Translations under genes and position numbers: made by a program
Assembly: GCF_021729145.1 (NCBI RefSeq)
Contig: NZ_JAJSLW010000004.1
Location: forward strand, 62,001-126,000
Source of the DNA: Membranihabitans maritimus
GTDB taxonomy: Bacteria > Bacteroidota > Bacteroidia > Chitinophagales > Saprospiraceae
Direction: 5' to 3'
Length of the DNA: 64,000 bases
Notes under the pieces: model-generated
What the model was told of the DNA's origin: nothing
Seen by the model: the letters and a program-made list of their open reading frames with translations, nothing else
The model's database searches: none
Shown here: positions 16,952-27,374 of the stretch, one piece after another
How the letters are laid out: every line of letters begins with the position of its first letter
Position numbering within the stretch: position 1 is the first letter of the stretch

Positions 16952-17512
16952 TTACTCCTCTATTACCAACACCTGCGACACGGATATCATTTCATCCAAA
17001 ACCGGAATCTCATCCCCCAATAAATAACAATTATTTATCCTATATTTGTTTAGTACAGGGTCTTCATACACTTCGATGCACTTTTCTTTCAAATTAATCA
17101 ACCAATATTCTGGAACACCGTTGTTGGCATATATTGGTAACTTTACATATCGATCAAATTCATAGGTAGAATCGGATACTTCCATGACAACACGTACATC
17201 GTTAGAATTTGGGTGTGAATGGACGTAAAGATCGTCTTGAAATTTCAAAACAGAAATATCTGGTTCCAGCTGATTCAGTTCGTCCAAATGAACCGGATTC
17301 TGAATACTAACTATGTACTCATTGGTCATTATTCTCCCCAGTATTCTATTCACTTGATTAACAATAGCCGCATGTCTACTTAAAATAGGACGCTTAGTAT
17401 ATATTTCTCCGTTGATTAATTCCAAGCGCTCGTCCGGCTTCAACATGCCTATTTCCGCCATTTTATTATAGTCTTCTGTACTGATCAATCTTTTTACTAC
17501 CGGTGTTGACAT
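16952..17512 (-). CDS. Uma2-family (DUF820) putative restriction-endonuclease-like protein
   Basis: 186 residues. The pattern is that of the Uma2/DUF820 family: LISTEDYNKMAEIGMLKPDERLELINGEIY, then a His-containing segment (RHAAIVNQVNRIL), QLEPDISVLK, VVMEVSDSTYEFDRYVKLPIYANNGVPEYWLINL. The PD...ExSxST..D...K arrangement is the expected PD-(D/E)XK-fold active site. The cellular role of the family is unknown; copies are common and often mobile in genome context. It stands alone between the sigma factor (convergent) and the oxidoreductase terminator. Confidence 0.85.
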   Translation of the reverse strand: MSTPVVKRLISTEDYNKMAEIGMLKPDERLELINGEIYTKRPILSRHAAIVNQVNRILGRIMTNEYIVSIQNPVHLDELNQLEPDISVLKFQDDLYVHSHPNSNDVRVVMEVSDSTYEFDRYVKLPIYANNGVPEYWLINLKEKCIEVYEDPVLNKYRINNCYLLGDEIPVLDEMISVSQVLVIEE

Positions 17513-17603
17513 CTTTTACATTTTATACTACCAATATATGCAATTTGCAACGTATGTCCTTCTATAAGAGTTCAATGCCATACCTACAACCACTACCATA
17601 AAA

Positions 17604-17640
17604 CAAAAATCCCCGCACTGAACTTATCAACACGGGGATC
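17604..17640 (-). terminator. Rho-independent terminator of the oxidoreductase operon
   Basis: On the minus strand ATCCCCG (17639..17633) pairs with CGGGGAT (17615..17609) and is followed directly by five T residues. It lies 24 bp after the stop of the Gfo/Idh/MocA gene. Confidence 0.8.
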
Positions 17641-17663
17641 AATTGTATATATTATAAATTATT

Positions 17664-19133
17664 CTACCACCCTTTTCTATATTCTCTTTTTACAAATTCG
17701 TTCGCAGGATCAAAATTAGTCACTTGCATATTTGGTCCGTCCCATTCCAGGGTAATTCCTCTTCCGGGATAGTTATATCCTTCGCCGTCGCTCTTGGCTT
17801 CTCGGTAATCAAAGCTTCGGATAGCTAAATTCCCCATCAATACGGACTCGGTCAAAGGACCGGCAATAGAGAAAGGAGAGCTCAACGCTTTGAATTCATC
17901 ACTACCATATCCTGCCACACAAGCTTCCACCCATTGAGCCTGGTGTCCACCGGAGCCTCCTTCTACTCTGGGTATTGATTCCGGCACATTGATTGCATCG
18001 GTTAGAGATGTAGGTAGCAATTTGGGATCACGTCCGTAAGTAGAACACATCATCTTACCCCTTGTACCCTCTATAATTACTCCATTTCCACCATCACCCA
18101 TTATTTCATTCGGGCCTAGCTCTTCCGGCCGGGAAGGCTGGATTCCTCCGTCCATCCAATGGAATTCCAAATCATTCATTTCAGGCGTATCAAATCGCAA
18201 TGTAATGTGAGATGATGGCGGACAACTCTCAGGAAAATACCCTCTACCAAAATTACCAACATATACGCTTCCTACGCTACACTGGGCTGTTTTAGGGTAT
18301 CCCAGACCTAATACACGGAAAGGTGGCTCCATTATATGACATGCCATATCTCCCAATGCTCCGGTTCCATAGTCCCACCAACCTCGCCAGTTGAAAGGGA
18401 CCAGGGTATCTACATACTCTTTTTGGGGTGCAGTTCCTAACCATAAGTCCCAATCCAATTCGGAGGGGATTGTTGCTTTTTCTTCCGGCCAGGGGATTCC
18501 CTGGGGCCAAACGGGACGATTAGTCCAGCAATATACAGTATGTGCTTCACCAATCAACCCGGCATTGTACCATTCCATCATTTTGCGGACGCCATCTCCT
18601 GATGAACCTTGATTTCCCATTTGAGTAACCACTTTATACTTCTCAGCAGCTTCGGTCAACATACGAGCTTCGTAAATATCGTGGGTCAGGGGTTTTTGGA
18701 CATACACGTGTTTCCCTAATTCCATTGCAGCCAATGCCTGGATGGCATGATTGTGGTCTGGAGTAGATACGGTAACTGCATCTATATTTTTATGCTCTTT
18801 ATCCAACATTTCTCTGAAGTCCTTATAGTATTTGGCCTTCGGGTATTTCTCCCTTGTTCTTTGAGCCTGCCGATCATCTACATCACACAAAAATGCGATA
18901 TTGGCTTTTCCACTATCGTAAGAACTGTTCAAATCACTATGTCCTTTTCCACCTGCACCAATACCCGCTATATTGAGTTTGTCACTAGGTGCTACAAATC
19001 CAGGGCCTCCCAGCACATGCCTAGGGACCAAGGAAAAACCTGCCAGTGCCGTTGCACCTGTCTTCATAAAATTCCTTCGAGAAGAGCCATTTTGTATTTT
19101 ATTTAATTGCCCTTTATCACGATCCTGATTCAT
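17664..19133 (-). CDS. Gfo/Idh/MocA-family oxidoreductase, Tat-exported
   Basis: 489 residues. The N-terminus has a twin-arginine signal (SSRRNFMKTGATALAGFSLVP), so it is probably exported folded to the periplasm. The Rossmann fold starts at about residue 52 (KLNIAGIGAGGKG), with an acidic NAD-binding position after beta-2 (FLCDVDD) and AVTVSTPDHNHA. The usual E-K-P motif reads YVQKPLTHD: the Lys and Pro are kept, the Glu is Gln. The C-terminal domain has WDYGTGALGDMACHIMEPPF, including the expected His. The family oxidises or reduces sugars and derivatives using a bound NAD(P) cofactor; the substrate cannot be told. It follows the DUF5009 gene by 33 bp, suggesting an operon. Confidence 0.9.
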   Translation of the reverse strand: MNQDRDKGQLNKIQNGSSRRNFMKTGATALAGFSLVPRHVLGGPGFVAPSDKLNIAGIGAGGKGHSDLNSSYDSGKANIAFLCDVDDRQAQRTREKYPKAKYYKDFREMLDKEHKNIDAVTVSTPDHNHAIQALAAMELGKHVYVQKPLTHDIYEARMLTEAAEKYKVVTQMGNQGSSGDGVRKMMEWYNAGLIGEAHTVYCWTNRPVWPQGIPWPEEKATIPSELDWDLWLGTAPQKEYVDTLVPFNWRGWWDYGTGALGDMACHIMEPPFRVLGLGYPKTAQCSVGSVYVGNFGRGYFPESCPPSSHITLRFDTPEMNDLEFHWMDGGIQPSRPEELGPNEIMGDGGNGVIIEGTRGKMMCSTYGRDPKLLPTSLTDAINVPESIPRVEGGSGGHQAQWVEACVAGYGSDEFKALSSPFSIAGPLTESVLMGNLAIRSFDYREAKSDGEGYNYPGRGITLEWDGPNMQVTNFDPANEFVKREYRKGW

Positions 19134-19166
19134 TATTATGCTATTTTTATTTGTAAATTATAATTT

Positions 19167-20315
19167 TTAAACTTTAAAAAATATTCTCTTTTTGTAAAGG
19201 AAATATAATAATCCGACTTCCAATAGCAAAACAGATAGTTGCAACAAAAATCGTTTACCGTCTTCACCCGCCATTTCAAAAAATCCATTAAATAAATAAT
19301 TTGAAGTATACCGAAAATCAATCAAGGCAGAAGCCAGGTAAATAAAAATAGAATTCAAACCAATGATTTTAAATACAAAAGACCATTTTTTGAATCCCCA
19401 AACATCTATTATCTGATAAAACAGTGCCAGAAACAAAAAGCTAATTCCCCCGGTCACCATAATAAAGGAACTGGACCAAAGGTGTTTGTTTATTGGAAAG
19501 TGAAAATTCCAGATTATTCCTCCAAGTATACATCCGGCCCCTATAATGCCTAAATATGTAACCTTTTTAATATCAATGATTTCCTTTCTTAATATATGGG
19601 CAGCTAAAGCACCCATAAGTACCAATCCGATTGAAGGAATATGCTCAAAATACCCCAACTCATCAAAATTTCCATCCTTTAACCTTCCCGGCACAATAAT
19701 CCGATCAATAAATCCCGCTAAATTTCCTTCCTGGCTCAAATCTCCGGCACCATACCCTGGAACAGGAATAAACAACATAGACAACCAGTAAAATATCAAT
19801 AACCCAGCCAGCCAATATATTTGACCGCGGATATTAGTATTCATTACGATGAGGGTTCCGATGAATCCAGTCACACCAATCCGTCCAAGCACACTCACGA
19901 ACCGGATTTCCTCCAAATCAAAATGCAATGGCCTGTTCTTGTAAATGATTCCCAGCACACTTAACAGAAGCATCCGTTTGAATGCTTTAATATAAATATC
20001 CTGATCGCTCAACCCTTTTTTTCTGGAAGATGCTATTGAATATACCATCGAAACACCGACCATGAATAAAAACAGGGGAAATATAACATCCTCAAATGTA
20101 AGACCGTGCCAGGGAACGTGTTTGAATTGTGCTGTCAACCAACCGAGTGAAGTCCAGTTCATCGCATCTATAAAAGTAGAAATCAAATAGGTACCGCCAA
20201 TAATCAGAAACATATCAAACCCTCTCAACGCATCCAAAGAATCTAACCGTTTGGAAACAGATTTTGACTGATTACCGGCATTATATTGCTTATTTTGGCT
20301 TTTTTGAAGTCCCAT
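19167..20315 (-). CDS. DUF5009 / heparan-alpha-glucosaminide N-acetyltransferase-like membrane protein
   Basis: 382 residues from the ATG at 20315; an upstream in-frame TTG would add ten residues but is less likely. About ten hydrophobic helices follow a short cytosolic start (SKRLDSLDALRGFDMFLIIGG). The motif PWHGLTFEDVIFPLFLFMVGVSM is typical of the HGSNAT/NagX group, which is believed to transfer acetyl groups across the membrane to sugars; the WHG histidine is the likely catalytic residue by analogy. The large loop around residues 190 to 225 (PVPGYGAGDLSQEGNLAGFIDR) is also family-like. Paired with a periplasmic-type oxidoreductase, it may help process an amino sugar, but that is inference. 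Confidence 0.8.
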   Translation of the reverse strand: MGLQKSQNKQYNAGNQSKSVSKRLDSLDALRGFDMFLIIGGTYLISTFIDAMNWTSLGWLTAQFKHVPWHGLTFEDVIFPLFLFMVGVSMVYSIASSRKKGLSDQDIYIKAFKRMLLLSVLGIIYKNRPLHFDLEEIRFVSVLGRIGVTGFIGTLIVMNTNIRGQIYWLAGLLIFYWLSMLFIPVPGYGAGDLSQEGNLAGFIDRIIVPGRLKDGNFDELGYFEHIPSIGLVLMGALAAHILRKEIIDIKKVTYLGIIGAGCILGGIIWNFHFPINKHLWSSSFIMVTGGISFLFLALFYQIIDVWGFKKWSFVFKIIGLNSIFIYLASALIDFRYTSNYLFNGFFEMAGEDGKRFLLQLSVLLLEVGLLYFLYKKRIFFKV

Positions 20316-20481
20316 TTTTTCCCGTTCAAAAATAAAGAACCCCAATATAATTAATTTTCGGATAGACTATTAACAGATGGAGAATAATTTAAAGCAATGC
20401 AACAACATATTAATCTCCTACTAATACCATTTATTACAAAATACTCTATGGAATCAAAAGCATACATATTAGTTAAAAAAC

Positions 20482-22620
20482 CTAAGCCAAATCCATATCT
20501 ACCTCCGCGCGGTCAACATCCACATCGATCACTTCTATCCTGATTGGCTGGCCAATTTTAATTACTTCCCCCGAATGTTTTGCCCGGGCTTCCAGTCTGT
20601 TAGTGGCTACCGTATACGGTTCTTCGAATTTATCAAATTGTACCAGGCCTTCACAGCGATTGGATTTGATTTCCACAAATACACCTTTATCTATAAACCC
20701 GGAAATAATACCATCGAATACCTCCCCAATATGATTTTTCAAGAACTCTGATTTCTTATATTTGATCGAATCCCTTTCGGCATCCATGGCCTTTTTTTCC
20801 TGGTTGGAAATATGCTTGCATTGAATTTCTAACTCTGATTTATCATAGCGCTTTACCTGATCAAGATTATCGAATAAAATCCTGTGGGCAATAACATCGG
20901 AATACCTTCTAATAGGAGATGTAAAGTGGCTGTAATAATCAAATCCCAATCCAAAATGCCCAATATTATCCGGCGAATAAACGGCTTTGGCCATCATCCG
21001 AATGGCCATTGGCTGGACCATTTTCAACGATTCATCTGTTTGTGCCTTTTGATTTAGATTCTTGATCGAATTTTTGATAGCCCTGGGATTTTCCGTATTA
21101 AATTGGAATCCCATTTCCTTCAATAATATGGCAAAATCCATCATTCGGTCCTCGTCCGGCAAATCGTGAATTCTGTAAATAAACGGCACTTCGGGTTTGG
21201 CTCTCCTGGCCATAAACTCTCCTGTATGTCTATTTGCTAACAACATGTATTCTTCCACCAACAAATGGGTATCCAGCCTTTCCTTAATCTGGATATCAAT
21301 AGGGTTGTTATTCTCATCAAGAATAATTTTCACTTCATCCGACTCAAATTCTATAGAACCTTCTTTAAGTCTTCTTTCCCTTAGTACTTTTGCTGTGCTA
21401 TTCAGGTCAACCAGGACCTCTGCAAAATCACTTTGCATGGTGCCATCAATTACATCCTGAGCCTCTTCATACGAAAACCTAAAATCCGAGTGTATAACGG
21501 TTTTACCAAACCACTTCTTAACTACCCCTTTATCCTTATCCAACTCAAAAATAGCTGAAAAGGTCATACTGTCCTCATTGGGCCTCAACGAACACAATTC
21601 GTTGGATAATTTTTCGGGTAACATTGGGGCTACCCGGTCCGCTAAATATACAGAGGTGGACCGGAGATAAGCTTCTTTGTCCAGTTCCGTATTCGGGTGG
21701 ACATAATGCGTTACGTCTGCTATATGTATCCCTATTTCAACATTTCCATTTTCCAGTTTTTGGTAAGAAAGGGCATCGTCAAAATCTTTTGCATCAAAAG
21801 GGTCAATAGTAAAAGTTGTGACATTTCTGCAATCCTTCCTGCGGGAAAGCTCCTGCTTATCAAGTTCAAATTTTAAATTGGCTACTTCACTTTCCACTTC
21901 AGGCGGGAATATTTCACTAAAGCCCTGCTCGGCAAGAATTGATTGCATCCGGACTTCATTCATATCCTCTTCCGTGAGAATACGCTCAATATGCCCTATA
22001 GGGCTTTTTCGTTTACTTGACGGCCACTTATCAACTTTGACCAAAACCTGGTCTCCGGATTTGGCATCCAATGAATCTTTTTGATGGATATAAACATCAA
22101 ATGTCACATTCGGATCTTTCGGCAGGACAAAGCCAAATGATTTGCTCGGTTGATAAATCCCTACAAAATGAGTGGTATTTCTTTCTACTACTTTAAGTAT
22201 TTCTCCGGTATACTTTTCCTTGTGTTTGCTAACAACCATAACTTCCACCCGGTCATTATTCATAGCACCTTTCACCCTTTTTTTCGGAACGAATATATCC
22301 GATTCCAGGTCATCCGTAATGATGTAAGCAGACCCATATTTGGTCATATCTACGATTCCTTCAAAAATGCGAGTAGCTTTAACACTATTTTTATTAAACT
22401 GGTACTTGGCATCTTTCACTTTAACGAGAAATCCTTCATTCGACAATTGTGAGAGGGCATGATTCACTGAGTCAGCGTTATTGGATATCCTCTCGGATTT
22501 TATAAGTTGTTTAGCGCTGTAAGATTTTGTCGGATTTTTATAAAAACGTGTTTTCAAACGCTCTTGTAAAACTCCTGATGATAATTTCTTTGGTTTTTTC
22601 TTTATACTTTTTTTTGTCAT
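20482..22620 (-). CDS. rnr: Ribonuclease R
   Basis: 712 residues, the usual length. In order: an N-terminal winged-helix region (about 20 to 75), cold-shock-type OB domains (about 80 to 230; FEGIVDMTKYGSAYI, SFGFVLPKDPNVTFDVYI), the RNB catalytic domain (about 255 to 600) with the four-Asp active site TIDPFDAKDFDDAL, and a C-terminal S1 domain (about 635 to 710; GEVFDGIISGFIDKGVFVEI). It is a processive 3'-5' exoribonuclease that degrades structured RNA. It has the motif SPIRRYSDVIAHR typical of the family. It lies 10 bp after the small unknown gene at 22631..23134. Confidence 0.96.
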   Translation of the reverse strand: MTKKSIKKKPKKLSSGVLQERLKTRFYKNPTKSYSAKQLIKSERISNNADSVNHALSQLSNEGFLVKVKDAKYQFNKNSVKATRIFEGIVDMTKYGSAYIITDDLESDIFVPKKRVKGAMNNDRVEVMVVSKHKEKYTGEILKVVERNTTHFVGIYQPSKSFGFVLPKDPNVTFDVYIHQKDSLDAKSGDQVLVKVDKWPSSKRKSPIGHIERILTEEDMNEVRMQSILAEQGFSEIFPPEVESEVANLKFELDKQELSRRKDCRNVTTFTIDPFDAKDFDDALSYQKLENGNVEIGIHIADVTHYVHPNTELDKEAYLRSTSVYLADRVAPMLPEKLSNELCSLRPNEDSMTFSAIFELDKDKGVVKKWFGKTVIHSDFRFSYEEAQDVIDGTMQSDFAEVLVDLNSTAKVLRERRLKEGSIEFESDEVKIILDENNNPIDIQIKERLDTHLLVEEYMLLANRHTGEFMARRAKPEVPFIYRIHDLPDEDRMMDFAILLKEMGFQFNTENPRAIKNSIKNLNQKAQTDESLKMVQPMAIRMMAKAVYSPDNIGHFGLGFDYYSHFTSPIRRYSDVIAHRILFDNLDQVKRYDKSELEIQCKHISNQEKKAMDAERDSIKYKKSEFLKNHIGEVFDGIISGFIDKGVFVEIKSNRCEGLVQFDKFEEPYTVATNRLEARAKHSGEVIKIGQPIRIEVIDVDVDRAEVDMDLA

Positions 22621-22630
22621 ATTTTTCTTC

Positions 22631-23134
22631 TTAGTGTTCCAGACTTAAATATCCTTCCTCATTAAGTACAAAACTGTACTCCTTAGTCTTCAAAGGGTCA
22701 TAGTCAGTTTCCTGATCTTTTAATTCTCCTTCGACCATATGGATACTTTTTTCGTCATCAATAATTGCAATTCTGGAGATTACCTTCTCCCCATCTGACT
22801 TCATTCCTCCAATCACCTGATGATGAATGACGTCTCCAGCATTGTTATAAGTCAGTACATAATATTCATATTCCTTTAACCCTGCTTTCCAAACAACAAC
22901 TGCAATATAATTTTTTTGCTCATCCAACAAAAAACACGGAATATATTCCGTGTATTCATCCTCATTTTTTCCAATATATGGCGTAATATAATCTTTGATC
23001 AAATCGGGATGAATGCTTTTATTACTTTTGCTAAAATCGTGGTGAGCGTCGGAATGCAGTGTGAAAGGAAATTCGATGGGATTGAATAGTTGTAAATATG
23101 TATTAAATTTTTTTGCTTTCGATGGATTTGCCAT
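22631..23134 (-). CDS. Uncharacterised small protein upstream of rnr
   Basis: 167 residues; I do not recognise a named family. There is no signal peptide or membrane segment, so it is probably cytoplasmic. Visible features: FNTYLQLFNPIEFPFTLHSD, KDYITPYIGKNEDEYTEYIPCFLL and a run of beta strands (YIAVVVWKAGLKEYEYYVLTY, DVIHHQVIGGM, SRIAIIDDEKSIHMVEGEL, KEYSFVLNEEGYL) suggesting a small beta-sheet domain. The 10-bp spacing to rnr and the shared strand argue that the two are co-transcribed. Confidence 0.75.
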   Translation of the reverse strand: MANPSKAKKFNTYLQLFNPIEFPFTLHSDAHHDFSKSNKSIHPDLIKDYITPYIGKNEDEYTEYIPCFLLDEQKNYIAVVVWKAGLKEYEYYVLTYNNAGDVIHHQVIGGMKSDGEKVISRIAIIDDEKSIHMVEGELKDQETDYDPLKTKEYSFVLNEEGYLSLEH

Positions 23135-23293
23135 TTAAGAATTTGATTTTGAATGATTAAAATTAACAGAATAAACCGAAAGAAATTTAGATGCGTTCTA
23201 AATAATTGATAATTTTTTAATTTCTTAACATATGCCTATTCTTATTTTTTAGCTTTATTGCTGATGTAATAATAATTAAATTAATTAAACAAT

Positions 23294-23977
23294 ATGAGCT
23301 GGTTTTCACGATTCTTTGTATCATCAATTGGGCGCAAACTCATCATGGGCCTAACCGGTTTATTCCTTATTTTATTTTTAGTTATCCATTTAATAGGTAA
23401 CCTGCAGTTGCTCAACGACGACGAAGGTTTTTCGTTCAATACATATGCCTATTTTATGACGCATAATGGTTTGATAAAAACGGTCTCTATAGGATTATAT
23501 TTTTTCATAATCCTACACGCTATCCAGGGAATTGTCATAACAATTGCAAACAGGAAAGCTCGGAGGAGCCGCTATGCCGTTGCCAATACCCAGATCACTA
23601 GCTGGGCTGCGAGGAATATGGCCATTTTGGGAATATTGATTTTAGCCTTTTTGTTTATGCACATGGGGGATTTTTGGTTAAAGATGAAACTGGGACACCT
23701 CGACATGGTAAAATACGAAGGTTTTGATGTACCTGTCAATGACCTGTATTCGCGCGTTTATACTGCTTTTAACGTATGGTGGATTGTATTGGTATACATA
23801 ATAGGTCAAATAGCACTTTATTTCCATTTAAAACACGGATTCGCCAGTGCTTTTCAGACACTGGGTTGGAACCATCCCAAATACACACCAATTATCAAAG
23901 GAATCGGAATAATTTATTCAATTATTATTCCCCTTGGATTTGCACTGATACCACTCTATATTTATTTTGTAAAATAA
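23294..23977 (+). CDS. sdhC: Succinate dehydrogenase cytochrome b subunit
   Basis: 227 residues with five membrane helices, the type B (diheme) single-subunit anchor found in Bacteroidota. Conserved features: SSIGRKLIMGLTGLFLILFLVIHLIGNL with a heme-ligand His, IILHAIQGI with a second His, and HMGDFWLKMKLGH and YHLKHGF-like regions carrying further histidines. It anchors the flavoprotein and iron-sulfur subunits and passes electrons to menaquinone. It is the first gene of sdhCAB, 12 bp before sdhA. Confidence 0.94.
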   Translation: MSWFSRFFVSSIGRKLIMGLTGLFLILFLVIHLIGNLQLLNDDEGFSFNTYAYFMTHNGLIKTVSIGLYFFIILHAIQGIVITIANRKARRSRYAVANTQITSWAARNMAILGILILAFLFMHMGDFWLKMKLGHLDMVKYEGFDVPVNDLYSRVYTAFNVWWIVLVYIIGQIALYFHLKHGFASAFQTLGWNHPKYTPIIKGIGIIYSIIIPLGFALIPLYIYFVK

Positions 23978-23989
23978 CAATTCGATACA

Positions 23990-25990
23990 ATGATAAAATT
24001 AGATCCAAAAATTCCGAAAGGTCCTTTAGCGGAAAAATGGACAAATTATAAGGGCACCATGAATTTGGTCGCGCCCAATAATAAAAGAAATATCGAAATT
24101 ATTATCGTGGGAACAGGCCTGGCCGGAGCATCTGCAGCAGCAACGCTCGGAGAACTGGGCTATAAAGTAAAGGTTTTTACTTTCCATGATTCTCCCAGAA
24201 GAGCACACAGTATTGCAGCTCAGGGAGGAATTAATGCAGCTAAAAACTACCAAAATGATGGTGATAGCGTTTACCGGTTGTTTTACGATACGATAAAAGG
24301 CGGGGATTACCGTTCGCGCGAAGCCAATGTGTATAGGTTGGCAGAGGTTAGTGCCAATATTATTGACCAATGTGTGGCACAAGGAGTCCCTTTTGCACGT
24401 GAATATGGGGGTCTTTTAGCGAATCGGTCCTTCGGTGGTGTTCAAGTATCCCGGACTTTTTATGCCCGTGGACAAACCGGACAGCAATTATTAATAGGTG
24501 CTTATTCTGCCTTATCACGTCAGGTAGCTTCCGGACAAGTGGAACTATATAGCCGCCATGAAATGCTGGACGTAGTAAAAGTTGATGGGAAAGCCCGGGG
24601 AATTATTGCCCGAAATCTCATAACCGGGGAATTGGAGCGGCATGCAGCTCACTGTGTAGTACTGGCATCAGGAGGTTATGGTAATGTATTTTACCTCTCT
24701 ACCAATGCCATGGGGTCAAATGTTTCCGCAGCCTGGCGTGCCGTAAAAAGAGGGGCACTCATGGCCAATCCATGTTATACACAAATTCACCCGACCTGTA
24801 TTCCCGTTTCGGGTTCATACCAGTCCAAATTGACATTGATGTCGGAGTCACTCAGAAACGATGGAAGGGTATGGGTCCCCAAACATAAAGATGATGTTGA
24901 AGCCATCCGAAATGGCAATAAAAGTCCAAATGATATACATGAAGAAGATCGCGACTATTACCTCGAAAGAAGGTACCCGGCATTTGGAAACCTTGTCCCT
25001 AGAGATGTAGCCAGCAGAGCCGCTAAGCAAGCCTGTGATAAAGGACACGGTGTCAATAAAACCGGACTTGCCGTATTCCTTGACTTTGGAAGCGCTATCC
25101 AGCGATACGGGAAATCAGAAGCTTACAAACATGGAATAGAAAATCCGGATCAAAAAACAATAGAAAAGTACGGCAAACAAGTAGTTGAACAGAAGTACGG
25201 AAATTTGTTTGAAATGTATGAAAAAATTACCGGTGACAATCCGTATGAGACACCGATGAAAATCTATCCGGCAGTACATTATACCATGGGAGGCCTTTGG
25301 GTAGATTACAACCTGGAAACCAATATCCCGGGGTTATTTTCCCTGGGGGAAGCAAATTTTTCCGATCATGGTGCCAACCGGCTGGGGGCATCAGCACTTA
25401 TGCAAGGGTTGGCAGATGGATATTTTGTAATTCCTTATACAATCGGGCAATTTTTGTCACATGAAATTCGTACACCGAAAATAGCCAATGACACCCAGGA
25501 GTTCATAGATGCGGAAAAAAGTGTAACAGATAGAATTGATAAGGTTTTTAGCGTCAATGGAAACAAATCCGTAGAATCTTTCCACAGAGAGCTTGGGCTG
25601 ATTATGTGGGAATATTGTGGAATGTCCCGGAATGCTGAAGGACTGCAAAAAGCCCTGGGCCTTATCAGGGAATTGCGAGAAGAATACTGGAAAGATGTAT
25701 TTGTACCGGGAAGTAAAGATGAATATAATCCCGAACTCGAAAAAGCACTTCGGGTAGCTGACTTTATGGAGTTGGGTGAAATGATGGTAAAAGACGCTCT
25801 TAACCGGGAAGAATCTGCCGGTGGTCACTTTCGAGAGGAATATCAAACAGAAGAAGGAGAAGCAATGCGTAATGATGAAGAATTTGCATACGTAGCAGCC
25901 TGGGAATGGAATGAAACCGACGAAGCCGTATTACACAAAGAACCATTGAAGTTTGAAAATGTAGAACTCAAGGTAAGAAGCTATAAATAA
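23990..25990 (+). CDS. sdhA: Succinate dehydrogenase / fumarate reductase flavoprotein subunit
   Basis: 666 residues. The FAD-binding dinucleotide fold is at about residue 37 ([21 protein letters not shown]), followed by [17 protein letters not shown] with the His expected to be covalently linked to FAD. The capping and active-site regions show [17 protein letters not shown], the catalytic-Arg region ([13 protein letters not shown]), [11 protein letters not shown] and the C-terminal FAD contact ([17 protein letters not shown]). It oxidises succinate to fumarate in the TCA cycle at the cytoplasmic face of the membrane. Confidence 0.97.
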   Translation: MIKLDPKIPKGPLAEKWTNYKGTMNLVAPNNKRNIEIIIVGTGLAGASAAATLGELGYKVKVFTFHDSPRRAHSIAAQGGINAAKNYQNDGDSVYRLFYDTIKGGDYRSREANVYRLAEVSANIIDQCVAQGVPFAREYGGLLANRSFGGVQVSRTFYARGQTGQQLLIGAYSALSRQVASGQVELYSRHEMLDVVKVDGKARGIIARNLITGELERHAAHCVVLASGGYGNVFYLSTNAMGSNVSAAWRAVKRGALMANPCYTQIHPTCIPVSGSYQSKLTLMSESLRNDGRVWVPKHKDDVEAIRNGNKSPNDIHEEDRDYYLERRYPAFGNLVPRDVASRAAKQACDKGHGVNKTGLAVFLDFGSAIQRYGKSEAYKHGIENPDQKTIEKYGKQVVEQKYGNLFEMYEKITGDNPYETPMKIYPAVHYTMGGLWVDYNLETNIPGLFSLGEANFSDHGANRLGASALMQGLADGYFVIPYTIGQFLSHEIRTPKIANDTQEFIDAEKSVTDRIDKVFSVNGNKSVESFHRELGLIMWEYCGMSRNAEGLQKALGLIRELREEYWKDVFVPGSKDEYNPELEKALRVADFMELGEMMVKDALNREESAGGHFREEYQTEEGEAMRNDEEFAYVAAWEWNETDEAVLHKEPLKFENVELKVRSYK

Positions 25991-26028
25991 CCCATCGTTG
26001 ATCAAATTTTTCAATCAAAAATGACAAA

Positions 26029-26784
26029 ATGGATTTAACATTAAAAATATGGAGGCAGAAAGGCCCAAATGATAAAGGAAGGTTGGAAACATATCAGGTG
26101 AAAGCAACGGAAGAAATGTCTTTTCTTGAAATGTTGGATGTATTGAACCAACAACTTATCGAGGAAAAGAAAGATCCTGTCGCTTTTGACCACGATTGTC
26201 GCGAGGGTATTTGTGGGGCTTGTAGCATGGTCATCAATGGAAGGGCCCACGGTCCCCAAAAAGCTACAACTACCTGCCAACTCCATATGAGGCATTTCAA
26301 AGACGGTGATACTATAACGGTAGAACCTTTCCGTGCCGATTCATTTCCTGCCGTAAAGGATCTGGTAGTTGACAGATCTGCTTTTGACCGGATCATTCAG
26401 GCCGGAGGATATATTTCTGTCAATACCGGGCAAGCACCTGATGGAAATGATATTCCCATCGAAAAGGGTATTGCCTCTAAAGCCTTTGATGCGGCAGCGT
26501 GTATTGGATGTGGTGCTTGCGTAGCTGCCTGCCCCAATGCCAGTGCTATGCTTTTCACTTCCGCTAAGGTCTCTCACTTGAGTTTATTACCGCAGGGAGC
26601 AGTAGAAGGAGAACGAAGAGCACAGCTTATGGTCAACCAAATGGACAAAGAAGGATTTGGTAATTGTTCAAATACCGGGGCCTGCGAAGTCGAATGTCCG
26701 AAGGAAATAAGCATAAGCAATATAGCCCGACTGAACAGGCAATTTATTAAAAGTTCATTATCTACCGACAAAGTGGTAGAATAG
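26029..26784 (+). CDS. sdhB: Succinate dehydrogenase iron-sulfur subunit
   Basis: 251 residues. The three cluster sites are visible: a [2Fe-2S] site ([11 protein letters not shown], with a later Cys in TTCQLH), a [4Fe-4S] site ([13 protein letters not shown]) and a [3Fe-4S] site ([15 protein letters not shown]). It carries electrons from the flavoprotein to the cytochrome subunit. The gene is 38 bp after sdhA and closes the operon; a long-loop hairpin terminator follows at 26871. Confidence 0.97.
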   Translation: MDLTLKIWRQKGPNDKGRLETYQVKATEEMSFLEMLDVLNQQLIEEKKDPVAFDHDCREGICGACSMVINGRAHGPQKATTTCQLHMRHFKDGDTITVEPFRADSFPAVKDLVVDRSAFDRIIQAGGYISVNTGQAPDGNDIPIEKGIASKAFDAAACIGCGACVAACPNASAMLFTSAKVSHLSLLPQGAVEGERRAQLMVNQMDKEGFGNCSNTGACEVECPKEISISNIARLNRQFIKSSLSTDKVVE

Positions 26785-26870
26785 AAGATATTATCAAAAG
26801 TTAATATGGAAGAAACATTTTTAATTTGTAAAAAAATAAATTTAGATTTGTACTAATCCCATGTTAACCG

Positions 26871-26950
26871 TAGTCCTCTGAGTGCGATGAAATATGAATT
26901 GGATTTTTAATCTCATTTTATCCAAAACTACCTCGGAGGACTTTTTTTTA
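26871..26950 (+). terminator. Long-loop terminator after sdhCAB
   Basis: AGTCCTCTGAG (26872..26882) pairs with CTCGGAGGACT (26932..26942), eleven pairs with one G-T, followed by eight T residues. The loop of about 49 bases is unusually long for a simple terminator and may contain further pairing. Confidence 0.65.
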
Positions 26951-27374
26951 TTCCCGACTTATCTCCTGTCAAACTAATACACCAAAATAGCAATCTTTGG
27001 AAATAAGGTTTGTAGGCACTAATACCCTATCCATATTGTCTATACTACTTACTTAGGTCCGGTAAAACTACTATATACCAAATAAAACCTTGCTGCTCTT
27101 GACTTGTATTTCAACCTCAACTCCATACATGATAGAACCACTAAATTCTCTAACCTATAAAGAGTTCCAAGGTTAACAAAATTTACCTTCAACACAAGAA
27201 AAGTGGGAAAGGAAGCGACAAAATAGTGGGTGCGGGTGACTGCTGTGCGAATGAACATTTATTTTGTCTTAAATTTTGGCTCGTTTGTTTCAAGACAAAT
27301 GAGCAACAATCAAATAAAGACTTAATGTATCCTGAATAATGTTTAGTACTAAAAAACTATTATGTTTTATAGAT

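Noticed and set aside
20316-20345. TTG start giving ten more residues to the DUF5009-type protein
   Set aside because: The ATG at 20315 gives the usual short N-terminus; the extension is hydrophobic and then charged in an unlikely way and has no ribosome site.
27049-27258. 69-codon minus-strand open frame in the gap after sdhCAB
   Set aside because: No recognisable motif, start context or neighbour; could be an old remnant, but I cannot support a gene.
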